From IMG/VR virus record IMGVR_UViG_3300025009_000050, positions 1 through 64,000 of that record: a stretch of DNA of 64,000 bases; one strand, written 5' to 3'. Positions 58,571 through 64,000 of this stretch are shown piece by piece; the stretch's first letter is position 1; each line of letters opens with the position of its first letter. The stretch is from a virus. The position numbers and the translations under genes were made by a program. The notes beneath the pieces were generated by a model. The model saw nothing but the letters and a program-made list of their open reading frames with translations, was not told the DNA's origin and searched no databases.

Positions 58571-58592
58571 TTAAAACTTTAGTGAGGACATT

Positions 58593-58811
58593 ATGGAATT
58601 TGTTTGCAAGCAAGAAATGAGAGATTATGATGGTATTACACTATTCATAGTAGATAAGATATATCATGCTCATATTAATGAGCATTGTAATATCCTCTTT
58701 GTCATTAATGAGAGAGACAAAAGATTCTATATATGTGGCATACAAAATAATAGGATGATAAACGGCTATGATCATTATTTTAAATACATAGGAGATGAAT
58801 ATGAATCCTAA
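58593..58811 (+). CDS. DKIY-family protein, 72 aa
   Basis: ATG 58593 with GTGAGGAC. LFIVDKIYHAHINEHCNIL has the motif; DHYFKYIGDE matches the family end. Overlaps the next gene. Confidence 0.63.
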   Translation: MEFVCKQEMRDYDGITLFIVDKIYHAHINEHCNILFVINERDKRFYICGIQNNRMINGYDHYFKYIGDEYES

Positions 58812-59064
58812 TTTCAGATTCATTAAAAACTATAAAGCTGTATGTTACAAGGCCCATTATACTAGTACTGGTAGGCCCATATATCTTCAGGATAAGATAT
58901 ATGATCTGTACCAATACAATGATTCAAAGAGTATCATGATAGGAGAAACTGAGCTTGGTATTTCTGCCGTACTAGGATCTAAGAGACAAGACGGACTTAC
59001 AGTGCCTGGACCAGTTAATAAACAGTACTTGACTATAATATATGTAGGTGATATATATGATTAA
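58801..59064 (+). CDS. DKIYD-family protein, 87 aa
   Basis: ATG 58801 after TAGGAG. IYLQDKIYDLYQYNDSK has the motif, after a slightly longer N-terminus. Ends in KQYLTIIYVGD. Overlaps the next gene. Confidence 0.62.
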   Translation: MNPNFRFIKNYKAVCYKAHYTSTGRPIYLQDKIYDLYQYNDSKSIMIGETELGISAVLGSKRQDGLTVPGPVNKQYLTIIYVGDIYD

Positions 59065-59371
59065 TATATATCTTGACGACGTAAGACCATGTCCAGAAGG
59101 TTTCGTACTAGCCAAAACACCAGAAGAATGCATGAATCTACTACGTGATAATGAGGTTAATATACTTTCACTGGATCATGATATTGACTTTAATTTATCA
59201 AGAAAAACTGGTTATGATGTAGCTATGTATATAATTCATAAGAATAAGTATCCAGATATCATTTATCTTCATACTAGTAATCCCGTAGGTAGAGATAACA
59301 TGTACAGATTACTCAAAGTAAACGCTCCATTACATATTGAAATATATCCATGGGCTATGAGGTTAAAATGA
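59057..59371 (+). CDS. Cyclic-phosphate-processing receiver-like domain protein
   Basis: 104 residues; ATG 59057 after TAGGTGA. INIYLDDVRPCPEGF (2-16), TPEECMNLLRDN, LSLDHDIDF (about 40-48) and TGYDVAMYI match the cREC-type receiver domain (LDDxRxxPxG...LSLDHDLG...GYDV), proposed to act on cyclic phosphates of RNA ends. It would complement RtcB in repair of cut tRNA. Confidence 0.72.
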   Translation: MINIYLDDVRPCPEGFVLAKTPEECMNLLRDNEVNILSLDHDIDFNLSRKTGYDVAMYIIHKNKYPDIIYLHTSNPVGRDNMYRLLKVNAPLHIEIYPWAMRLK

Positions 59372-59655
59372 TTATTGAAAACTATATAAAAACTGATACT
59401 AAACTCATATGTACTGATGATTTTATTTCATCTCGTATAACTGGATGTAAAAAGTTATTTACCAGGGATAAAATGTACGATGTCTACAGGCATGAATATA
59501 ACAACTCGCTTTATACACAGGATGATACTGGATATATAGCACTACTTACGTTTGGATACTCACATGAATATGCATATCGTGGTTTTGTAGTGAAGCATTT
59601 TATACTTGTACATAACATAAATATCTTAGATGAGGTAATAGAATGTATCAGATAG
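59368..59655 (+). CDS. DKMYDV-family protein, 95 aa
   Basis: ATG 59368 after TGAGG. KKLFTRDKMYDVYRHEYNNS has the motif; FVVKHFILVHN the family end, then a short helix. Coupled to neighbours. Confidence 0.62.
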   Translation: MIIENYIKTDTKLICTDDFISSRITGCKKLFTRDKMYDVYRHEYNNSLYTQDDTGYIALLTFGYSHEYAYRGFVVKHFILVHNINILDEVIECIR

Positions 59656-59942
59656 ATCAACTTGTTATAATCAAAGATAATGGCGAAAGGTATCCTTACC
59701 ACCATACTTTAGCTGGAGAATTAGGTTATCCGAATGCAGTGATAGATTTCTATGACCATACTGTTAATGACAAGGATACTAATATTCCTAATGGAACAGT
59801 CTGTTATGTATTAGCTAAAGGAATGAAGAAGGAGCATCCTTGTAAAATATGTTATATAGTTTGCTCTCCGAAATTAGATAGAACGATATTGATCGGAGGG
59901 AAAGGTTTGCGCCATATACTTGATGATGAAATAAATTTATGA
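59643..59942 (+). CDS. Hypothetical protein, 99 aa
   Basis: ATG 59643 after TGAGGT. YQIDQLVIIKDNGERYP opening is like the KxDQxVI paralogues. NGTVCYVLAKGMKKEHPCKICYIV in the middle suggests a small barrel with Cys. Not recognised. Confidence 0.62.
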   Translation: MYQIDQLVIIKDNGERYPYHHTLAGELGYPNAVIDFYDHTVNDKDTNIPNGTVCYVLAKGMKKEHPCKICYIVCSPKLDRTILIGGKGLRHILDDEINL

Positions 59943-60104
59943 TGTTGCTGGTAGCATAGTAACGGTTCGAATCCGTTAACCGAGAGATAAAATCTAAAGG
60001 TGGCTGGTGCCAAATCTTAGAGGTTCGATTCCTTAGACGTCATAATAAATTGGTGAAGTTGGGTTAGTGTAGGCTATAGACTACCTATCCTTCCTTCACC
60101 TCCG
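59940..60104 (+). other. Cluster of tRNA-like elements
   Basis: TGATGTT (59940) pairs with GACGTCA (60036-60042), seven pairs with two G-U. The latter directly follows a T-arm (AGAGG-TTCGATT-CCTTA). Inside, AACGG-TTCGAAT-CCGTT could be an anticodon arm reading CGA (Ser), with a very long variable region. Total 103 nt, no CCA. Next, GGTGAAG (60052) pairs perfectly with CTTCACC (60094-60100) in a 50-nt element that has no T-arm. Real but odd tRNAs, or remnants. Confidence 0.4.
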
Positions 60105-60130
60105 AAAATTAAATAGGGGAGATGATAGTT

Positions 60131-60421
60131 TTGTTTGGTTTATTAGCATGGTGGAGGAATAGAAGGATTAAGTCTCATACAGAGACAATCATTAGGGATT
60201 TGAATGAGGATCTCAGGGATTTTGATCGTAAGGTTGAGAACCAACTGAATATCTTCAAGCGCATTGTCACTAAGATTAATAAAATCAACAGCAAGATTGA
60301 TAGCAGAATTGTAGTTGCTAGGTCTCAGATTACTGATCTTAATGATCTGGTAGTTAATCTTGAAAGTTCTAGGGCTGCTAACGAGAAAGTTAAGACTAGG
60401 TTCGAAGAGATGGTAATGTAA
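60131..60421 (+). CDS. Membrane-anchored coiled-coil protein, 96 aa
   Basis: TTG 60131 lies 9 nt after GGGGAG; ATG 60122 touches it. Short hydrophobic start (FGLLAWWRN), then a continuous coiled coil (DLNEDLRDFDRKVENQLNIF...). Function unknown. Confidence 0.62.
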   Translation: MFGLLAWWRNRRIKSHTETIIRDLNEDLRDFDRKVENQLNIFKRIVTKINKINSKIDSRIVVARSQITDLNDLVVNLESSRAANEKVKTRFEEMVM

Positions 60422-60667
60422 ATGAACTTTGGTATTGACGATTTGGTTCCTAAGTGGATCTTATACCCATTAGCTTATATCTTCGGCATAATATTACTTC
60501 CGATTGGCATAGTATTAGTGCTAGTATACGGAAGAGGCAGAAGTACTACACTATGGACAGACCTACTATATCCAGGAACTTTAGTAGCTTGTGTAACATC
60601 AACGTTAATATTGTGTTTGGTATATCCAATATTCAAGCTAAAGAATATAATTACTAAAAACACTTGA
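60422..60667 (+). CDS. Two-helix membrane protein, 81 aa
   Basis: ATG 60422 immediately follows the previous stop. Hydrophobic helices at about 12-36 and 50-74. Probably a partner of the preceding coiled-coil protein. Confidence 0.62.
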   Translation: MNFGIDDLVPKWILYPLAYIFGIILLPIGIVLVLVYGRGRSTTLWTDLLYPGTLVACVTSTLILCLVYPIFKLKNIITKNT

Positions 60668-60692
60668 AATTGAATCATAAATGTGGTAAAAT
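60664..60692 (+). promoter_or_regulatory. Sigma-70/SigA promoter of a non-coding RNA
   Basis: TTGAAA (60664-60669), 17-nt spacer, TAAAAT (60687-60692). The next 300 nt contain no credible gene, so it may drive an RNA. Confidence 0.7.
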
Positions 60693-60698
60693 ATCTTT

Positions 60699-61000
60699 GT
60701 TAGGGATGCATAGTGTGAGCGGTTCAACCTGGCGAACAGAGGACAGGTGTAGTGGATCAAACACGAATCAATTTGATACGTAATACACATTAAATTAATA
60801 GGAACAACATGGTTCTTACAAGAAGAAAACTTATTATCTAAACAAAGTATAAGTTATACTTCACTGTTCCTTAGTTACACTTACTTATTCATACTGAGCA
60901 TACATCACACTTCAAATACTGTAGTACATTCTTTGTACAAAAATAAATTGCTCCGTGTGCAAACTTAACATAAAATATAATGCTTCCGACAAAGTATTAT
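60699..61000 (+). ncRNA. Candidate non-coding RNA, about 250-300 nt
   Basis: Own promoter, no open frame with ribosome binding site. GGAACA/TGTTCC (about 60801-60870) enclose an inner stem AACTTAT/ATAAGTT, and AGTGTGA near the start can pair with TCACACT near 60906. Ends near the 61005 hairpin. No known class recognised; a 6S-like regulator is one possibility. Confidence 0.45.
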
Positions 61001-61004
61001 CACG

Positions 61005-61031
61005 AATGCCCTGACATAATGTCAGGGCATT
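61005..61031 (+). other. Hairpin with 13-bp perfect stem
   Basis: AATGCCCTGACAT and ATGTCAGGGCATT pair across a single base. No T-run. It may end the upstream RNA or shield the leader of the next gene. Confidence 0.65.
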
Positions 61032-61051
61032 ATGAATATGGAGGTTCTATA

Positions 61052-61483
61052 GTGGAAATGGAATGGGAAAATGAACTACCTCATTTCGAATGGTTCGATA
61101 AAGATATGCATTGTATTATACATAGAAATCCTAGAATGAAAAATCTTAATGGTTATGTAGGAGTTAAGCCCAATCATCCACTACATAGAGTTTCTCATAT
61201 TGATGATTACAGTAAAACTGATAGTCTTCAATGTCATGGTGGCATTACATATTCAGAGGAAGGGCCACACATAGAAGGTATGCTTAAGGGCTACTGGTAC
61301 TTTGGTTTTGATACAGCTCATTCCTTTGATTACGTACCAGGTCTTATTGAAATCGCTAATAAAGTATCAGAGAGATTTCCAATGATTCCTTTACCAATAG
61401 AAGATGAAAAAGTATACAGAAACTTTGAATATGTGATGGATGAAGTTAAACAACTTGCTAAACAGCTTAAGGAAATTAAATAA
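61052..61483 (+). CDS. Hypothetical protein, 143 aa
   Basis: GTG 61052 lies 7 nt after TGGAGG. The open frame begins at ATG 60980, but that has no ribosome binding site and would include the 61005 hairpin. NGYVGVKPNHPLH, CHGGITYSEEG and WYFGFDTAH(S)FD form a pattern I know from many small phage and bacterial proteins of unknown function. Confidence 0.75.
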   Translation: MEMEWENELPHFEWFDKDMHCIIHRNPRMKNLNGYVGVKPNHPLHRVSHIDDYSKTDSLQCHGGITYSEEGPHIEGMLKGYWYFGFDTAHSFDYVPGLIEIANKVSERFPMIPLPIEDEKVYRNFEYVMDEVKQLAKQLKEIK

Positions 61484-61496
61484 GGAGAGTTGCTAA

Positions 61497-62162
61497 TTGG
61501 ATTTAGTAGATGCTTATAATGCGTCAGTAGGTGGGAGAACCCACATTGTTTATGTACTAGACCAGAGTGGTTCAATGAAACCCGTAGAAGAACAAACTAT
61601 ATCAGGATTCAACGAGCAGGTTCAGATGCTCAAAAGTGAGCAAGCTAATAATAATGTCAGTGTTTCGCTCATAAAGTTTAACCATACAGTTAATCCAGTA
61701 TTCCTTAGTGAATCATTAGATTCATTACAAGAGCTTACAAGCGAATCCTATAAGCCTAATGGTGGAACAGCAATGTATGATGCTGTAGGATATGCAATTG
61801 AGCATATCAAGAGTTTATCTGGTAATGAGAACGATTCTATACTGGTTACTATCATTAGTGATGGGGAAGAAAATTCTTCAAAAGAATATACCCAGAACCG
61901 TCTTGCAGAACTAATACAACAATGTAACAGTTCGAATAAGTGGACATTTGCTTATATGGGTGCTAACCAAGACCTATCTAAGATTTCAGAGAATCTAAAC
62001 ATCAAGATTGGTAATATGGCCTCATATACTAATGATGTATTAGGTACAAAAGATGCATTCACTACTATGTCTTGTGCTACCAAAGGTTATATGAGGGGTA
62101 GAGCTGATGGACAGTCTGCTACATTATCATTCTATGATCCTGATTCTGCAACTGATGAATAG
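61497..62162 (+). CDS. VWA-domain protein
   Basis: 221 residues; TTG 61497 after AAGGAGAG. Starts soon with VYVLDQSGSM (metal site), then GGTAMYDAVGYAI and IISDGEENSS. The VWA fold makes up nearly all of the protein. Unlike the 24.3-kb VWA protein it is not next to an ATPase. It may be an inhibitor or adaptor binding host proteins. Confidence 0.84.
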   Translation: MDLVDAYNASVGGRTHIVYVLDQSGSMKPVEEQTISGFNEQVQMLKSEQANNNVSVSLIKFNHTVNPVFLSESLDSLQELTSESYKPNGGTAMYDAVGYAIEHIKSLSGNENDSILVTIISDGEENSSKEYTQNRLAELIQQCNSSNKWTFAYMGANQDLSKISENLNIKIGNMASYTNDVLGTKDAFTTMSCATKGYMRGRADGQSATLSFYDPDSATDE

Positions 62163-62226
62163 TTAGAGGAGTGAAGCGGATGCAAGAAAGGATGCGACGT
62201 AACACCTTCTAAGGGAGGTGGTCATA

Positions 62227-62577
62227 GTGTCAAGAAGTTATAGACACAATCCATGTGTGGGTGATAGTGGCCCACACTACAGAAAGTATGCTAAGAGATT
62301 AGCTAATAAGAAAGTACGCAAGTTACATGATGTACCGTATGGTAAGGTATATAAAAAATACTTCTGTAGTTATGATATAGTAGATTATAAAAGCTACTGT
62401 ACATTAGGTGAATGGTTATTTCTAGCCAATAGATATGTACCTCATTATGCTTATCGTTATGACGAAAATAATGAGACATGGATAAAGGTAGTAAACGAAT
62501 GTAGTGAAGCTTGGGTTAAACGTAACCAAGAATACTACACAGAAGTTAATTGGAGGAAGTGTTACTACTGGAAGTGA
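62227..62577 (+). CDS. Basic aromatic-rich protein, 116 aa
   Basis: GTG 62227 after GGGAGGTGG. Rich in Arg/Lys/Tyr (RHNPCVGDSGPHYRKYAKRLANKK-like start split by Gly). SRSYRHNP... resembles ribosome-associated or RNA-binding small proteins seen in phages. Overlaps the next frame. Confidence 0.66.
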   Translation: MSRSYRHNPCVGDSGPHYRKYAKRLANKKVRKLHDVPYGKVYKKYFCSYDIVDYKSYCTLGEWLFLANRYVPHYAYRYDENNETWIKVVNECSEAWVKRNQEYYTEVNWRKCYYWK

Positions 62578-62578
62578 T

Positions 62579-62899
62579 ATCACGGTAAAGTACATTTATA
62601 TCGATTATAATCTTCGATTGGCAATCGAAGATGAAGTCTCTTCTGACATCAAAAAAAATCTATACTGGGGAAATCTTGACGAATGTGATTATTATATAAG
62701 GTTAGAACGTAAGAAAGAATCTTGCATCTTTGAATGCTGGCACGAACTAACTTACAAATTCGTTACCTATGAACCAGGAATAGACCTAAGAGAAATAGCT
62801 ATGGATCTCTATAGATCCTATATCAAGTCTAATAGGGTGGAAAAGACATTAGCTCAGAAGAAAAGAGACACGTTACTAGCCATTGATGATGATTTTTAA
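62579..62899 (+). CDS. Hypothetical protein, about 106 aa, non-standard start
   Basis: The frame is clearly protein-like (WGNLDECDYYIRLERKK, PGIDLREIAMDLYRSYI), but it has no ATG, GTG or TTG at a usable place. GGAAGTGAT at 62570 precedes ATC 62579 and ACG 62582, so initiation at a non-canonical codon, or coupling from the overlapping gene, is required. Confidence 0.5.
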   Translation: MTVKYIYIDYNLRLAIEDEVSSDIKKNLYWGNLDECDYYIRLERKKESCIFECWHELTYKFVTYEPGIDLREIAMDLYRSYIKSNRVEKTLAQKKRDTLLAIDDDF

Positions 62900-62928
62900 G
62901 ATGTGATCAAAGTCAGGAGGTGTTATAG

Positions 62929-63237
62929 TTGGAGGTATACTTACTCTTTGGTTTCGTACCTAATAAACGAGGTAGAGCATATAAGAGGCATCAAAGAATG
63001 CGCATAATAAACTACCGTAGAAATAGAAGGATGGAAGGCCAAAGATCTTGGCGTAATATGCGAAATTATTCTGATAGATATATTGAACAGCCAGGTAGAC
63101 TTGCTAAACATAATACCTCCTGTAGCTGTTGGATGTGTAAATGGGAGAAGAAGAATAGTATTCTTAAACCCAAAGAAAGGCAATCATTAAGGATATATCA
63201 AAGTTATGTTAGATATAAAAGATGTTATGATATTTAA
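62929..63237 (+). CDS. Basic protein with CSCWMC motif, 102 aa
   Basis: TTG 62929 after CAGGAGGTG. Highly basic first half (RMRIINYRRNRRMEGQR), then HNTSCSCWMCKWEKK, a short Cys motif common in small phage proteins. Possibly RNA-binding. Function unknown. Confidence 0.66.
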   Translation: MEVYLLFGFVPNKRGRAYKRHQRMRIINYRRNRRMEGQRSWRNMRNYSDRYIEQPGRLAKHNTSCSCWMCKWEKKNSILKPKERQSLRIYQSYVRYKRCYDI

Positions 63238-63263
63238 TGATACCGCAAAGGTAGTGATTCAAT

Positions 63264-63512
63264 ATGAAGATAAGGATGTACTACACACTAGAAGGAATGA
63301 TAGAAGCAGAGGTAAGAAATCCATATGACTATGGACATCTAGTTGAGGTATTAGATGAGATAAGTGATCGAGACCTTTTATCAGGGCTACATAGAGAAAC
63401 ATTTGATGGAAGACTATCTAATGTTGAACTTGTTTCTGCTGAATCAGAACCAGATGGTAAAGGTTTCGTTGTATTCTATTATCCGAAGATTGATGACATT
63501 CAGAACCAGTAA
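63264..63512 (+). CDS. Hypothetical protein, 82 aa
   Basis: ATG 63264 with GGTAGTG upstream. Acidic alpha/beta protein (YDYGHLVEVLDEISDRDLLS-like middle). Not recognised. Confidence 0.64.
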   Translation: MKIRMYYTLEGMIEAEVRNPYDYGHLVEVLDEISDRDLLSGLHRETFDGRLSNVELVSAESEPDGKGFVVFYYPKIDDIQNQ

Positions 63513-63526
63513 AGGGGAATCATTCA

Positions 63527-63715
63527 ATTGATTTAAAAACCGCCATTAGAAACATTTACCCATTGAAAACTAAATATGGTGATGTAGTTCATACCATTAA
63601 GAAAGACAATGGTTACTGGCTACAGATCAAAGGTGGATATTTAATAGAAGTACCGGAAGAAAACTTTACTAAGATTAGTAATGATCTTAGAGAATTTATT
63701 GCTAAGCAATTATAG
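63527..63715 (+). CDS. Hypothetical protein with apparent AUU start, 62 aa
   Basis: AAAGGGG (63511-63517) is followed at 9 nt by ATT 63527; the overlapping TTG leads to an immediate stop. DLKTAIRNIYPLKTKYGDVV and a helical end LREFIAKQL. Not recognised. Confidence 0.55.
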   Translation: MDLKTAIRNIYPLKTKYGDVVHTIKKDNGYWLQIKGGYLIEVPEENFTKISNDLREFIAKQL

Positions 63716-63731
63716 GCGGTTATACCGCCTA
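63713..63731 (+). other. Stop-codon hairpin
   Basis: TAGGCGGT-TAT-ACCGCCTA: the 8-bp stem starts with the stop codon itself. It precedes tRNA-Gly by 3 nt; no T-run. May guide processing of the tRNA 5' end. Confidence 0.6.
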
Positions 63732-63734
63732 CAT

Positions 63735-63808
63735 GTGGTAGTAGTTCAACGGTAGAACAACGGCTTCCAACACCGTAGATTTGGGTCCAATTCCTAACTA
63801 CCATGCCA
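63735..63808 (+). tRNA. tRNA-Gly (anticodon UCC)
   Basis: Acceptor GTGGTAG/CTACCAT (one G-U), D-arm GTTC/GAAC, anticodon loop TTCCAAC (anticodon TCC), T-arm TTGGG-TCCAATT-CCTAA, encoded CCA. The anticodon stem has a C-A mismatch at its top, and the T-loop starts TCC instead of TTC. Confidence 0.8.
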
Positions 63809-63830
63809 ATATAAACTAGGAGCAGTGATC

Positions 63831-64000
63831 ATGATTACCTATGAAGTAGATGGATACTTTAAAACTCAGCTTATCACTCATGAGAAAGAATTTGATATTG
63901 AATCACTTAGATATATGTACCAAGAAGCTCTTAATTACATAGAGTACAAGCATGGGAGTATCACAGAAGTAGCTGATATACTATGTGGAATGTTTGGTTT
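63831..64000 (+). CDS. Hypothetical protein, cut by window end
   Basis: ATG 63831 after AGGAGCAGTG. 56 residues visible (ITYEVDGYFKTQLITHEKEF, then a helix). Incomplete; not recognised. Confidence 0.55.
   Translation, partial: MITYEVDGYFKTQLITHEKEFDIESLRYMYQEALNYIEYKHGSITEVADILCGMFG

Noticed and set aside
60980-61051. ATG 60980 as start of the 61-kb hypothetical gene
   Set aside because: No ribosome binding site, and the extra 24 codons are made of a 13-bp hairpin; GTG 61052 has TGGAGG at 7 nt.
2844-64000. CRISPR array or IS element
   Set aside because: No regularly spaced direct repeats and no transposase or Cas-like gene were found.

Overview
The window looks like part of a large (jumbo-class) double-stranded DNA phage genome, or a related phage-like element, of an anaerobic Firmicutes host. 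Four things suggest this. Every credible gene is on the + strand, genes are tightly packed and often overlap stop-to-start, and many are very small. Ribosome binding sites are long and close to AAGGAGGTGAT. The DNA is AT-rich. The gene set mixes phage-type nucleotide metabolism, replication and repair genes with many unknown proteins. An anaerobic ribonucleotide reductase with its activase (class III) points to an anaerobic host. No capsid, tail, terminase or integrase gene is visible, so this is a replication, metabolism and accessory region.

Layout. 0-3 kb: NAD salvage (NadV end, NadM) and an SPFH membrane protein. 2.7-4 kb: an RNA cluster with a 749-nt tmRNA gene carrying an insertion of about 350 nt, and tRNA-like elements. 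4-22 kb: RtcB RNA ligase, PnuC transporter, small zinc-ribbon and membrane proteins, two or three candidate non-coding RNAs, a CCA-adding-type nucleotidyltransferase and an HEIGH metalloprotease. 22.4-30.2 kb: a compact operon with MoxR ATPase, VWA protein, tandem ubiquitin-like protein, a PRTRC-B-like protein, a JAMM protease with Cys-rich tail, and a ThiF/E1-like enzyme. 30.3-32.6 kb: an SNF2 helicase interrupted in its ATP-binding loop by a 564-nt group I-like intron. 33-42 kb: RNase H, a 3D-domain protein, DNA polymerase III alpha and NrdD. 42-47 kb: small paralogues, NADAR protein, DUF6527-like protein and NrdG. 47.4-55.2 kb: replication and repair block with SSB, RecA, ThyX, UvrD, dUTPase, DnaG primase and uracil-DNA glycosylase. 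55-64 kb: accessory genes, including a SpoT-like HD hydrolase, a cyclic-phosphate-processing receiver-like protein, tRNA-Pro, tRNA-Gly, a candidate ncRNA and a second VWA protein.

How they work together. NadV, NadM, PnuC and NADAR suggest the phage controls NAD and ADP-ribose in the host. RtcB, the receiver-like protein, the nucleotidyltransferase, tRNAs and tmRNA suggest RNA repair and rescue of translation. NrdD/NrdG, ThyX and dUTPase make precursors for a phage replisome built on DnaE, DnaG, SSB and helicases. The most unusual unit is the E1/JAMM/ubiquitin-like operon coupled to MoxR-VWA. A second unusual trait is that at least seven genes appear to start at AUA, AUU or CUG, set by perfect ribosome-binding-site spacing.
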